Assembly (NCBI GenBank): GCA_963169765.1
Contig: CAUJEN010000131.1
Span: 22,349-86,348 of the forward strand
Source of the DNA: QWHO01 sp021404945
Lineage (GTDB): Bacteria > Vulcanimicrobiota > Xenobia > Xenobiales > QWHO01
Direction of reading: 5' to 3'
DNA length: 64,000 nt
Shown here one piece after another: positions 24,989 to 33,952 of this stretch. A model generated the notes under the pieces. That model was not told the DNA's origin, searched no databases, and saw only the letters and a program-made list of their open reading frames with translations. Positions within the stretch are counted from its first letter, which is position 1. Every line of letters begins with the position of its first letter. The position numbers and the translations under genes were made by a program.

Positions 24989-27390
24989 ACCGAGGGATTC
25001 GCCACCAGCGCGGAGGATTCCGTCAGGCGTGATCGGTTGATCTGGTAGACAAAGGAGACGGCCATCAGCAGGGCGCCCAGGATCATCAGGGTGGTCACCC
25101 GGCTGTAAGCGCTCAGCACACCCACGTCCACCCAGAGGATCTTGAGCGTGGCAGCGGCCAGGATGGTCAGGCCGAAGAGGCGGAAGACCTTCAGCTCACG
25201 GTGCACTCCAATCACGATGAAGAGAAAGGCCGAGGCGCACCAGAAGGCCGACAAGATGACCTGGAACTCGATCAGCACGCCCAGGGCCGAGTGCAGGAAG
25301 CCGGCCGAGCCGAAGCTGAAGGCGGTCAGACCCATGACCAGCAGCTCGTTGCGCGGCTCGCCCCGGTGGAGGCGGCGGGCCAGCAGGAAGTAGCTCGAGG
25401 TCACTCCCAGGAAGCCGACCAGATCGAGCCAGCCCAGGCTGTGGGTAGGCAAGAGATAGGGACCGTAAGGGCCGAAGCCAAGCGTGCCGTCCACCAGGAT
25501 GGACTTGAGGCAGGCCAGGAAGAGCAGCGTGCGCGCGGCTCGAGGCTGGCAGGTCAGAAGCAGCCCACCGGCCAGACACCACAGCAGCGTCACCCCGGCC
25601 CCGGTTCCCAGCGTGAAGGAGGCCTTCAGGCCGATGGCCAGGGGCACGAGAGACCGCTGCTCCTGGGGAATAGCCGCCCACAGCAGGGCCAGCGTCCACA
25701 GCACCGGGGAATCGGAAAGCGGCACCCCCAGGAGAGCCGCCAGGGCGGTGGAGGCCGCCAGAAGGTCGGTGGCCCGCTTGCGGAAGGGCTCAAAGGAGGC
25801 TCGGGGCCACAGGTTGAGGACCAGGGCCAGGGATGAGGCGAGCACCAGAGCAGGACCCAGGCCCCAGCTCAGGCCCAGAGGGAGGAGCGTGATGAGGGCC
25901 AGAGGCTCAAGGCATGTTTCTCGCTCGCGCCGCAGCACGGCAGCGGTAGCGGTCAAAAGGGCGGCGATGACCAGCCGGGCCCACCAGTCCACAGACAGCC
26001 ACAGGGTGCCGGCGGCTACAGCCAGGCCCAGCAGGAGGACCAGCGAGCGCATCTCCTCGCGCACGCGCTCGAGGCGCAGCCCCAGCACGGCCAGCAAGAG
26101 GGCCAGCGAAGCGGCGGCCAGCAGGGCCAGTGAGGGAGTGCCGTCCTTGAGCACCATGGCTCCGGTGCGCAGCACTGCCGTGGCCAGGGCGGCCCGGGCC
26201 ATCAGGTCGGCCCCGGGCAGGTCCTGGGGACGATTGAGGATGGACACGCCGTAGGCCGTCAGAGCCCCCACGCACAGCAACGAGAGCAGCATCTGGTGGA
26301 GCACCTCGGTGGCGCTGCTCTGGGGCATCTCGGGCAACACGTAGCACAGTTGCACCGCTACCAACACCAGAGCCAGGTAGGAGAAGCGGCTCAAGATGGC
26401 GGATTCGAGCCTCCTGGCCAGGGCCAGCAGGAGGAAGGCCTCGCCCAGCCAGAGCACCGAGGTCAGGGCGAAGAAACTGGTGTCGCTGGCGAAGTAAGGG
26501 ACGAAGCTGATGGCGGCGTTGGCGAAAAGCAGGGTGAGGATCAGGTTGATGCTCTGCAGCAACCCGAACGAGTGGCGCCGGGCAGCCAGCGTGAGGATCA
26601 GGTGCACGGCGGCCAGCACCAGGTAGAGACAGACGGCCACCGCGTTGGGCAACAAGAAGAGCACCAGGTAGGAGAGCAGAGCGAAGGCGGTGGGCTGCGC
26701 CAGCCCCAGGAGCAGGCCCAGCTCGTCTTGCTCTCCCCGCACGAAGCAGAACAGGTAGTTACCCAGCAAGAAGAGGGCATAAGTGCTGGCCAGGAAGGCC
26801 AGGGTCAGCCCCGGCTGGCTCAGCTGGAACCGGGCGAAGAACAGGACGTAGCTGCCCAGAAAACCGACCAGCAGATAGGTCGGGTAGCGTCGGTACCAGG
26901 CCAGCAGGGTCGTGCCCAGGTGGATGGCGAGCAGATAGCCCACCAGCGCGACTCCCGGCATCCGCAAGAAGAACGGGGCCAGGAAGAGAGCTGCCAGCAT
27001 GCCGTGCCCGAGGGAGGAGCACTGGTAGCGAAACACTGCCAGACCGCCCCAGGTGACCAGCAGCATGACGCTGGCCACCAGCCCGGCCGTGGGCAGCAGG
27101 TGGAAGAGGTAGTGGGCGGCGCAGACCGTGAACAGCAAGACGGTCGAGCCTGTTGCCAGCAGTGGCTGGGCGTAGGCCGGCAGGCCACCCCGCCAGCACC
27201 GATCGCCGAGGAAGAGCAGCGTCAGCCCCAGCACCAGGCCGCCCAGGCTGGGCAGCCAGCCGCTCTGGACGGCGCCACGAAGGTTGAGCCAGCTGACCAT
27301 CCCGATCAGGAGCATCAAGCCGCCGACCAGGTTGAGCCCCAGTCCAGCGAAGCGCATTTCGGCCGCGGAGGCCTTGTCAGTGTATTGCAT
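24985..27390 (-). CDS. DUF2339-type polytopic membrane protein
   Basis: The 801-residue protein is hydrophobic over its whole length, with twenty or more predicted membrane helices and short loops. It has conserved-looking aromatic and Arg residues between helices (AWYRRYPTYLLVGFLGSYVL). This size and topology fit the DUF2339 family, a membrane protein of unknown function. Some DUF2339 members carry an N-terminal coiled coil, which is missing here. The gene is divergent from the ECF sigma gene and starts the operon that continues with the anti-sigma factor. M12 (27357) is an alternative start. Confidence 0.75.
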   Translation of the reverse strand: MQYTDKASAAEMRFAGLGLNLVGGLMLLIGMVSWLNLRGAVQSGWLPSLGGLVLGLTLLFLGDRCWRGGLPAYAQPLLATGSTVLLFTVCAAHYLFHLLPTAGLVASVMLLVTWGGLAVFRYQCSSLGHGMLAALFLAPFFLRMPGVALVGYLLAIHLGTTLLAWYRRYPTYLLVGFLGSYVLFFARFQLSQPGLTLAFLASTYALFLLGNYLFCFVRGEQDELGLLLGLAQPTAFALLSYLVLFLLPNAVAVCLYLVLAAVHLILTLAARRHSFGLLQSINLILTLLFANAAISFVPYFASDTSFFALTSVLWLGEAFLLLALARRLESAILSRFSYLALVLVAVQLCYVLPEMPQSSATEVLHQMLLSLLCVGALTAYGVSILNRPQDLPGADLMARAALATAVLRTGAMVLKDGTPSLALLAAASLALLLAVLGLRLERVREEMRSLVLLLGLAVAAGTLWLSVDWWARLVIAALLTATAAVLRRERETCLEPLALITLLPLGLSWGLGPALVLASSLALVLNLWPRASFEPFRKRATDLLAASTALAALLGVPLSDSPVLWTLALLWAAIPQEQRSLVPLAIGLKASFTLGTGAGVTLLWCLAGGLLLTCQPRAARTLLFLACLKSILVDGTLGFGPYGPYLLPTHSLGWLDLVGFLGVTSSYFLLARRLHRGEPRNELLVMGLTAFSFGSAGFLHSALGVLIEFQVILSAFWCASAFLFIVIGVHRELKVFRLFGLTILAAATLKILWVDVGVLSAYSRVTTLMILGALLMAVSFVYQINRSRLTESSALVANPSV

Positions 27391-27445
27391 ATCCCGGATA
27401 CGCCGCCGACAGGGGGAAGGTTCAATCTGGTTCGAAGCAGCTCGG

Positions 27446-27997
27446 GTGGACTCGGACGAGCAGCTTTTCCAGCAGGTGGCGGCAGGCCAGACCGAGCGGC
27501 TCGGCGAGCTGGTCGAGCGCTACCAACGACAGCTGCACTCGCTGGCCCTTCGCCTCTTGCACCGTCGCCCCGAGGCCGAGGATGCGGTGCAGGAGACCTT
27601 TTTGCGCGCCCTGCGCTTTCGCCACCAGTTCCGCCAGGGCTCGCGGGTGCGCCCCTGGCTCTACCAGATCTGCCTGAATTTATGCCGCGATCAGCTGCGC
27701 CAGCGTTCGCGTCGTCCCGAGTCGGACCTGGAGGATCTGGTGGTGGCCGACCCGGCCCGGGGGCCCGAGGAGCAGTCCCTCCAGAAGCTTACGGCCGAGC
27801 GGGTGCGTCAGGCGGTCATGAGCCTGCCCGACAAGCACCGAGAGGTGTTCATCCTGGTGCAGTATCAGAACATGAGCTACCTGGAGGCGGCCGAAATCAT
27901 GGACGTGCCGGTGGGCACGATCAAGTCGCGCATGTTCCACGCCAGCGCCAAGCTGGCCGAGGCTTTGAAGGACCTGCGCCAGGGAGTCCAGGCGTGA
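27446..27997 (+). CDS. ECF-type RNA polymerase sigma factor
   Basis: From GTG 27446 this is a 183-residue sigma-70 family protein of the extracytoplasmic-function type. Region 2 (LVERYQRQLHSLALRLL, EDAVQETFLRAL, WLYQICLNLCRD) and region 4 (LPDKHREVFILVQYQNMSY, GTIKSRMFHASAKL) are complete. The 55-base gap to the divergent DUF2339/anti-sigma operon suggests a shared regulatory region, probably recognised by the sigma factor itself. An in-frame start at 27284 would lie inside DUF2339 and is rejected. Downstream are convergent pilin genes. Confidence 0.9.
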   Translation: MDSDEQLFQQVAAGQTERLGELVERYQRQLHSLALRLLHRRPEAEDAVQETFLRALRFRHQFRQGSRVRPWLYQICLNLCRDQLRQRSRRPESDLEDLVVADPARGPEEQSLQKLTAERVRQAVMSLPDKHREVFILVQYQNMSYLEAAEIMDVPVGTIKSRMFHASAKLAEALKDLRQGVQA

Positions 27998-28106
27998 TGG
28001 CGGGCGGCAGCTCGAGCCTGACCGTTCAGGCGGGCGGGGCGGTGCACGGCAGCGTCAGGGTCGGGCGCCCCATGGTTGTCGCTGCAACGCATGGGAACCT
28101 GATATC

Positions 28107-28697
28107 TCAGTCGTTGCGCAAATGCACCGCCGAGCTCAGCGTCATCCGCGCCGGCGGCAATCCGCCGCGCTGGGGCTGCTCCACATCCACCTCCATGCGC
28201 AGCCGGCGCCCGTTGAGCGGCACGCTCAGGGCCAGCCGCTTGACCCCCCGAGCGATCACCCGCCCCGGCCCCAGGAGGCTGGCCAGGGGCTGCCCCGTGT
28301 TGACCTCGATCGGCTCGGGCGCGCTCAGGGGCGCGGCCAGGGGCAGCTCGGCGCGCACCACCTCGGCTCGAGCCGGGTCGCGGTGAAAGATGACGTAGCG
28401 CTGCCAGACCGGGTCGCCATTGGCATCCAGGGTGAAGACGCCGGCATCGTCCCGGGCGCTCAGGAAGCTCACCGCTTCCCCCTGCAGGCTGAGGCTGGCG
28501 TAGACGCTGGCCTCCAGGTCGCGCGACAGGCTCTGCACCACGAGCCGGGACTGGTCGTTGAGGTCGCTGCGCAGGTTGGCCGAGCGCCAGGCGTTCCAGC
28601 CCATGTGAAAGATCAAGAAGAGCAGCGTGAGGAGCATGCCCAGGAGGGCGATGCCCAGCATCAGCTCGATCAGGGTGGCTCCGCGGGCTCTCCTCAC
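28107..28697 (-). CDS. Prepilin-like protein (PilW/GspJ type)
   Basis: The 196-residue protein has a type IV prepilin leader: RG before A-T-L-I-E with Glu at mature position 5, then a hydrophobic helix (LMLGIALLGMLLTLLFLIF). The globular part starts with WNAWRSANLRSDLNDQSR and LSRDLEAS, as in PilW/GspJ minor pseudopilins. It would be cleaved by a prepilin peptidase and built into a pilus or secretion pseudopilus. It overlaps the upstream gene by 4 bases (ATGA). No assembly ATPase or secretin is in the window. Confidence 0.8.
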   Translation of the reverse strand: MRRARGATLIELMLGIALLGMLLTLLFLIFHMGWNAWRSANLRSDLNDQSRLVVQSLSRDLEASVYASLSLQGEAVSFLSARDDAGVFTLDANGDPVWQRYVIFHRDPARAEVVRAELPLAAPLSAPEPIEVNTGQPLASLLGPGRVIARGVKRLALSVPLNGRRLRMEVDVEQPQRGGLPPARMTLSSAVHLRND

Positions 28698-29110
28698 GGG
28701 TGGAGGTAGCGCTCCAGCCAGAGATTCCCGCCTGCGGCATAGTGGACGCGCACCTGCACCACCTTCAGGTTCCCCAGCGGCTCCACCGAGACCGTGATGG
28801 GATAGAGCTTGCCCTCTACGTTGGCGGCGGGGTAGGGGGGTGGGGGGAAGCCGTTGGCGTCCCGCGGGTCGTTGTTGGCCCCGTCGAAGGTGACGGCTGC
28901 GCTCGGGGCCTGGGCGTGCCCCATGTCCACGATGGCCTCCACGGTCTCGCGGGCGATCTCCGAGGAGCGCTGGACGTCGGCCGACCGATTCAGCAGCTTG
29001 AGGCCCGAGATGAAGAGCGTGACCAGGGCGATGATGGCGATGGCCACGATGGCCAGCGCCAGGATCAGCTCGACCAGGCTGACACCGCGCGACCTCAGCG
29101 AGGGACCCAT
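28694..29110 (-). CDS. Prepilin-like protein (PilV/GspI type)
   Basis: The 138-residue protein has the prepilin leader RG before V-S-L-V-E (Glu+5), a helix LILALAIVAIAIIALVTLF, and EIARETVEAI typical of PilV/GspI minor pilins. The C-terminal sheet ends VQVRVHYAAGGNLWLERYL. It lies between the PilX-like and PilW-like genes, overlapping both by 16 and 4 bases, so the three are cotranslated and probably form one tip or priming complex. Confidence 0.8.
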   Translation of the reverse strand: MGPSLRSRGVSLVELILALAIVAIAIIALVTLFISGLKLLNRSADVQRSSEIARETVEAIVDMGHAQAPSAAVTFDGANNDPRDANGFPPPPYPAANVEGKLYPITVSVEPLGNLKVVQVRVHYAAGGNLWLERYLHP

Positions 29111-30894
29111 GTCCTGAGCGACGTGCCTCCCGCCACGACCAGCGGGTTGGCTCCGCCGAAGAAATCCTCCACGTAGACCACGCTCGTGCCGTTGCCCAGC
29201 GTCAGCTGGCCGTTGCAGACCATGGCGCCCACCACGCTGATCTGGTTGCTGGCCGTGATGTTGCCGTTGGAGTAGACCAGGCCCTGGAAATACGAGTTGC
29301 CCAGCTTGTCATAGCTCACTGCGGCGATGTGGTTGCGGATCAGGGCGTGAGCTTTATCCATGTCGTAGCCCGGGGGCAGGTTGCCGGCACCCCACAGGTC
29401 GGTGACCTCCTCCAGGGCGTAGGGCAACAGCAGTCCGGTATCGACGAAGGCCTGCACATTGGCCTGCTTCTCGGCCAGGGTGCGGGCATTCAGGTTGTTG
29501 GCAAACTCCCGGTAGCCCACGAGTTTCTCGGTCAGGAAGGCCTTGGCTTCGGAGTCGGGTTGCGACTCGAGCAGAGTCACCAGGGTGCCGATCCGGTTGA
29601 ACTCCATGGTGGCGTCATACTTCCAGGGCGCCGCCTCGAGCGCTGACATGGACATGGCGCTGGTGTTGCCGAGATGGTGCTTGAGGTTGTCCAGGATCTG
29701 CCCGTTGCCGAACAACGTTGCGTAGGCCTTGGTCGCCGTGTAGGGCCCGGTGCTGACATCGGTCGGGTTGTCCAGGTGGTAGACGATGCGATCGAGGATG
29801 CCGTTGATGTCGCTCAAGATGGGCGCGGCTCCCGGGATGCTCTCGAGGTAAGCGGTGCCATTGAATCCTTCCAGGCTGACGTCCCCCTCGCTCAGGAGAG
29901 CCATTTTCTGCTGCCCGTTGATGGCCGTGTCCCCTCGCAGGTGGGTGCCCCCGGTGACGTAGATGGAGCCCTCTCCGCGCACCGCACCGTTGACGTCGAA
30001 GTCCCCCTCCACGTAGAGCTCGGCGCCATCTTGCAGCACCAGGTCGCCGCTGTAGCTCAGCCCGGAGATGTAGTGCTTGCCTGGCCCCAGAGTGGTCGTG
30101 CCAGCCGTCAGAGTGACCGCCGTGGCAGTGCGATTCTGGGCCACGGTGGCCGGGATGTCCAGGTTGGGCATGGCCCGCCGGTCGGCCCCCGGCTGGAAGC
30201 CAGCGGTGTTGTAGAGGGCGGGGTTGCTGCCGAAGTCGATGGCCGAGCCGGCCGGATCGACCGTGCTGACCTTGCCCGAGACGTTGGCCCGATCGCCGGC
30301 CAGGAGGGGTAGCCACTGGATGGTGGCTCCCGGTCCGCTGGCGCGATTGGAGTGAATGCCGGCCTCGACAGGGTTGCGGCTCTCCAGGCTTTCGATCCCG
30401 GTGACTTCCAGCGAGCCCTGCAACCGGATCGTATCGTTGGAGGCCAGCGGTCCGGGCGTGGAGACCGACATACCCAGAGCGACCACCGCCTCGACGATGC
30501 GCTCGCTGCCGCCGGCCCGACCGACCACCACGACCAGGGCCGAATGAGGGGGCACTGGTCCTCGAGGACCATCCACGGCCACGTCGCTATCGAGGTTGTT
30601 GACCGAGTCGGTGGGCTGGAAGTTGGCTCCGGTGGTGTTGAAGGTCACCGTGAAAATGCCCCGCCCCCCCGCCGTGGGCTCGCTCTGGAAGCCGTCCACC
30701 CAGCTCGAGCTCTGGGAAAGCTGATCCAGGGTGGCCGCCAGGCCCGATTCAGCCACGTAGAGGGCGGCCAGGCGGTTGGCGTGATCCACGGCCCGAAAGC
30801 TCTGGTGGCGGGCCAGGGTGACCATCCCCAGCACCATGACCAGCAGCACCGAAGCCAGGAGGAGGGTGGATACCAGAGCAATGCCCCGCCGCAT
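29095..30894 (-). CDS. PilX-like exported protein with large beta-rich domain
   Basis: The 599-residue protein starts with the PilX/GspK-like segment RGIALVSTLLLASVLLVMV, which lacks Glu at position 5, and the ANRLAALYVAESGLAATLDQ helix characteristic of that group. The remaining 500 residues are Gly/Asn/Thr-rich with repetitive short strands (GDLVLQDGAELYVEGDFDVN, GSIYVTGGTHLRGDTAI), like the parallel beta-helix region of large DUF7305-type pilus-associated proteins. It is the first gene of the three-gene pilin operon. It could act as an adhesive tip subunit; this is inferred. Confidence 0.7.
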   Translation of the reverse strand: MRRGIALVSTLLLASVLLVMVLGMVTLARHQSFRAVDHANRLAALYVAESGLAATLDQLSQSSSWVDGFQSEPTAGGRGIFTVTFNTTGANFQPTDSVNNLDSDVAVDGPRGPVPPHSALVVVVGRAGGSERIVEAVVALGMSVSTPGPLASNDTIRLQGSLEVTGIESLESRNPVEAGIHSNRASGPGATIQWLPLLAGDRANVSGKVSTVDPAGSAIDFGSNPALYNTAGFQPGADRRAMPNLDIPATVAQNRTATAVTLTAGTTTLGPGKHYISGLSYSGDLVLQDGAELYVEGDFDVNGAVRGEGSIYVTGGTHLRGDTAINGQQKMALLSEGDVSLEGFNGTAYLESIPGAAPILSDINGILDRIVYHLDNPTDVSTGPYTATKAYATLFGNGQILDNLKHHLGNTSAMSMSALEAAPWKYDATMEFNRIGTLVTLLESQPDSEAKAFLTEKLVGYREFANNLNARTLAEKQANVQAFVDTGLLLPYALEEVTDLWGAGNLPPGYDMDKAHALIRNHIAAVSYDKLGNSYFQGLVYSNGNITASNQISVVGAMVCNGQLTLGNGTSVVYVEDFFGGANPLVVAGGTSLRTWVPR

Positions 30895-30906
30895 GGCATG
30901 AATGTA

Positions 30907-31446
30907 TCACATTTTAGGGCGCTTGACTTGCCTTGCCTGACCTGACCCGGCCCGCATCTTGAGCGATGCGCCCCCGATGCGGACCACGTTCTCCTCCACG
31001 GCGACGGCCGCTCCTTTGCGGGTGTGATCCACTCCGCTCAGAGCCTGCTCGATGTCGTCGCTGAGCAGGAAGTTCTGCACGAACCGGTCCACCGCGGGAG
31101 CAAGGTCGTCCCCGGCCAGCTTCTTGAGACGCAGGAAGACCTCGCCGGCTTCCGGGGCGCGTCGCAGCCGATCCAGGCACTCGACCAGCTTCATCAGCTC
31201 CTCCTGGTGCGGCCCGAGCCAGGGAAAGACCCGTGCGGCCACGGCCGGCCCGGCCTGGCTCTTTTGCAGGCTCGTGTAGCGTGCAAATGCCTGCCGGGCG
31301 CTCTCCCCGGGCTGCTGTCCGGTCAAGACGGCGGGCAGGTCCACGCGTGGCTCTGGCACCAGACGGCTCAGGCGCTCGAGCTCTTCCTGCGAGACCTGGC
31401 GCAGGGCGGCCAGGGCCGGGTAGTGGCGCAAGAGCAGGCCTTTCAT
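30907..31446 (-). CDS. Hypothetical helical protein with IGG-type C-terminal motif
   Basis: The 179-residue protein starts at ATG 31446 (MKGLLLRHYPAL). It is helical and charged, with no signal peptide or known domain. Near the end it contains NVVRIGGASLKMR, which resembles the tails of four other proteins in this window (see findings). It ends 12 bases before the PilX-like gene, so it may be cotranscribed with the pilin operon. The sequence upstream is a decayed gene. Confidence 0.5.
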   Translation of the reverse strand: MKGLLLRHYPALAALRQVSQEELERLSRLVPEPRVDLPAVLTGQQPGESARQAFARYTSLQKSQAGPAVAARVFPWLGPHQEELMKLVECLDRLRRAPEAGEVFLRLKKLAGDDLAPAVDRFVQNFLLSDDIEQALSGVDHTRKGAAVAVEENVVRIGGASLKMRAGSGQARQVKRPKM

Positions 31447-31828
31447 GGTGCACTGGCGATGCCGCCCAGGATGCGGTGGATTCCCAGGGGGCATCCGTCT
31501 TGCGGTCTTTGCGGTCCACCAGTTGGTGGCTGACGGCCCCTGACCAGTTGGCGTTCATGGGGTTGATGGCGGCGGGAACCTTCCTGCCGGGCTGCACGAA
31601 ACCCACCAGCTGCCCCTGCTGGCCTCCTGCTCGAGCACTCCCACGAACGTGCCGAAGCGCTCCCCGAGCAGGCGCATGGGGCCCTGGACCTTCGGACATC
31701 TCGCCCCCCAGCTTCCTGAGGTCGCCGCTGAGCGACTGTATCCGCTGGTCGCGCCTGTCTGCCGTCTCCTCAGAATCTTCCAGGTCATCTGGAAGTCATC
31801 GGCGATCTGCTCTTTCAAGATTCATCAT
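31447..31828 (-). pseudogene. Frameshifted remnant of a coiled-coil protein gene
   Basis: Protein-like sequence continues across three changes of reading frame on the minus strand. An N-terminal piece begins at ATG 31828/31825 (KEQIADDFQ). Next comes a coiled-coil piece from about 31792 to 31697 (DLEDSEETADRRDQRIQSLS) in another frame. Then KVQGPMRLLGERFGTFVGVL lies in the first frame, and GQLVGFVQPGRKVPAAINP to about 31480 lies back in the second frame. Each piece is short and the junctions fall near 31795, 31690 and 31625. Either the gene is decayed or the assembly has several indels here. Confidence 0.5.
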
Positions 31829-31843
31829 GATCGGCCGGGTCGT

Positions 31844-32989
31844 TCAGTGACGCACGGTACCGTTCCCGGTGAGCGCCCGGATCTCTTGCAGTAGCCCGGT
31901 TTCTCCGCTCTGCTCGAACTCCTCGTAGAGGGGCTGGCACAGCTGGCGAAACTTCTCGCGCTCGGCCGGGCTGAGGGTGAACAGGGTGATGCCGCGCTCC
32001 TGGCAGCGTCGTCGGACCTCCTCTTCCTCGGCTCGCTGCCGCTGGCGATGGCCTTTTTCGGCCTGCTCCACGGCCTGAGAGAGGGAGGTCTGGTCCTCGG
32101 GAGTCAAGCTGTCGTAAGCCAGCTCGTTGATCAGGATGGCCTTGGCCGAGTACATGTGGCGGGTCTCGGTGATGTAGGGCTGCACCTCGTAGAGCCGCGA
32201 GGCCCAGTAGCTGGGCAGGGTTCGATCCGAGCCCTCGATGGTCTTGTCCCGGCTCATGGCGTAGACCCGGTCGGGCGGACAGGCGACTCCCTCGGCTCCC
32301 AGGGCGCGGGCCAGGTGCAGGCTGGTCCGGCTCTCCATCACGCGCAACCGCTGGCCGCGAAAGTCGTCCACGCCGGGCATGGGAACCCGGCTGGAGATGA
32401 TGCGAAAGCCGATCTCCAGATAACCCAGTCCCCTGAGCTGGTGGCGCTCCAGGCCCTGGTTGAGGCGCTCAGCCAGGGGACCGTCAAGCAGACGATCGGC
32501 CTGCTCGTAGGTCTCCAGCAAGAAGGGCAGCTCCAGCACCTCGAAACGGGAGTTGTAATTCGACAGGGGGGCGGTGGTGCACAGTGCCATCTCGAGGCGG
32601 CCCAGCGAGACCAGGTTGACCAGCTCGAGCTCGCCCAGCGTGCGTCCCTCCAGGCTGAAGCCTGGCATGGGGAGCAGCTCGATCCGCCCCTCGGTGCGCT
32701 GCTCGAGGTCAGCCGCCAGCTCTTGCAGCGTGCGCTCGAAGGTGGCTCCGGGCAGAAAGCCGAGGCGAAGCGTCCTTTTGCCTTTTGCCCCGGGCTGGGG
32801 AGCGTTCAGCCCGAGTCGCTCGACGGGGGCGCGATCTCGCGCAGCCCGCGGCCCGGTCGTGCCCGGCGTGATGATCAGGTAGAGCCCCAGCACGAACAGC
32901 AAGGCTGACGCCAGCAGATAGGGCCAGAGGGCCTCCTGGCCCGTCAGGCGGGGAAAGTCATCGAGCTCGGGGTGGGGGGTCACGACCAT
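31844..32989 (-). CDS. Membrane-anchored DctP-like TRAP solute receptor
   Basis: The 381-residue protein has an uncleaved-looking membrane helix at about 22-41 (WPYLLASALLFVLGLYLII), a linker, and a DctP fold with LRLGFLPGATFERTLQELAA, GRIELLPMPG, RGLGYLEIGFRIISS and the helical block SYWASRLYEVQPYITETRH. TRAP receptors bind organic acids and deliver them to DctQ/DctM, neither of which is encoded nearby. A highly charged helical insert (AVEQAEKGHRQRQRAEEEE) lies near residue 320. It could serve as a tethered sensor instead of a transporter part. Confidence 0.75.
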   Translation of the reverse strand: MVVTPHPELDDFPRLTGQEALWPYLLASALLFVLGLYLIITPGTTGPRAARDRAPVERLGLNAPQPGAKGKRTLRLGFLPGATFERTLQELAADLEQRTEGRIELLPMPGFSLEGRTLGELELVNLVSLGRLEMALCTTAPLSNYNSRFEVLELPFLLETYEQADRLLDGPLAERLNQGLERHQLRGLGYLEIGFRIISSRVPMPGVDDFRGQRLRVMESRTSLHLARALGAEGVACPPDRVYAMSRDKTIEGSDRTLPSYWASRLYEVQPYITETRHMYSAKAILINELAYDSLTPEDQTSLSQAVEQAEKGHRQRQRAEEEEVRRRCQERGITLFTLSPAEREKFRQLCQPLYEEFEQSGETGLLQEIRALTGNGTVRH

Positions 32990-33041
32990 GCTTGCCCTGG
33001 CGCATTCCGCGTCGGGCAGGTCATTCCCTCAAGGACAACCT

Positions 33042-33332
33042 CTATCCGGGTGGTTCCTGGAGGACGGGTTGCTCTCCCTCCACCACGTGCATTCGGTTAA
33101 GCCAGTGCAATTTCTTCACCTCGGCCAGGGTCAGGTCGGGCGCGCCCTGGGCGCGAAAGGTATCCCCTTCCCGTCGCCAGATCCGCTCCACCTGGCGGTC
33201 GTAAAGCACCGGCCCGATGCGCAGCTCGACCAGGTCGCCAACCTGGTCCTCGGCCGTCTCGGGCGCGAGCGCCAGGCCGGCGATCAGGGCCAGCAGTCCG
33301 AGCAGCCAGGGCAGGCTCTTGCGCACCCCCAT
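33042..33332 (-). CDS. Small exported hypothetical protein
   Basis: The 96-residue precursor from ATG 33332 has a basic start and hydrophobic core (RKSLPWLLGLLALIAGLALA), then a charged mature region (LYDRQVERIWRREGDTF). No family is recognised. It ends 52 bases before the DctP-like gene and may be cotranscribed with it. Alternative upstream starts up to 33458 would add residues unlike protein sequence and overlap msrB. Confidence 0.5.
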   Translation of the reverse strand: MGVRKSLPWLLGLLALIAGLALAPETAEDQVGDLVELRIGPVLYDRQVERIWRREGDTFRAQGAPDLTLAEVKKLHWLNRMHVVEGEQPVLQEPPG

Positions 33333-33435
33333 TCTAAAGTGCAAGGCCTTTGGTCTTGCACGCTGGAACGCAGTTCCGGCGCGTTCGTCAGATTGTGCTA
33401 ATGTGCCAGACCAAAGTGCGAGCACATGAGCCGAC

Positions 33436-33906
33436 TCAAGGCTTGTTGGCTGGAACAAACTTGAGGCACACCGAGTTGATGCAGTAGCGAAGCCCGGTGG
33501 GCTCAGGGCCGTCCTCGAAGACGTGGCCCAGGTGCCCGCCGCAGCGCGAGCAAAGCACCTCCATCCGCACCATGCCGTGGCTGGTGTCGGTCACGTTGAC
33601 CACGCTGCCCGGCTTGAAGGGCTGGCAGAAACTGGGCCAGCCGGTGCCCGACTGGAACTTGGCCTTCGTCTCGAACAGCACCTGGCCGCATCCTACGCAC
33701 AGGAACTGGCCCGGCTCCTTGCTCAAGATCATGGGGTTGGTCTGACACGACATCTCGGTGCCCTTACCCCGCAGGATGCGATACTGCTCGGGGGTGAGCT
33801 GCTTTTTCCACTCGGCGTCGGTCTTCTGGACGGGGAACCTGGGCTCAGCCATGGTCGCCCCGACCAGGGCCACGGTGAGAGCCAGGAACGCGATTGTCTG
33901 CTTCAT
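33436..33906 (-). CDS. msrB: Peptide-methionine (R)-S-oxide reductase, exported
   Basis: The 156-residue MsrB has a signal peptide (MKQTIAFLALTVALVGATMA), then EWKKQLTPEQYRILRGKGTE, the zinc cysteines CVGCG and CSRCGGHLGHVF, and the catalytic RYCINSVCLKF. It repairs methionine-R-sulfoxide, here outside the cytoplasm. The usual AFTG segment reads SCQTNP, an unusual extra Cys position that could serve as the resolving cysteine. It is a single gene convergent with none; the MocR regulator ends 46 bases away. Confidence 0.92.
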   Translation of the reverse strand: MKQTIAFLALTVALVGATMAEPRFPVQKTDAEWKKQLTPEQYRILRGKGTEMSCQTNPMILSKEPGQFLCVGCGQVLFETKAKFQSGTGWPSFCQPFKPGSVVNVTDTSHGMVRMEVLCSRCGGHLGHVFEDGPEPTGLRYCINSVCLKFVPANKP

Positions 33907-33952
33907 GCTCTGGTCAACAGCGCGTTGGAAAGAAAAGTTCCCGGTGCGCAGG

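Noticed and set aside
26296..27445. Long plus-strand frame across the DUF2339 gene
   Set aside because: Antisense to a polytopic membrane protein; Gln/Gly-rich shadow translation.
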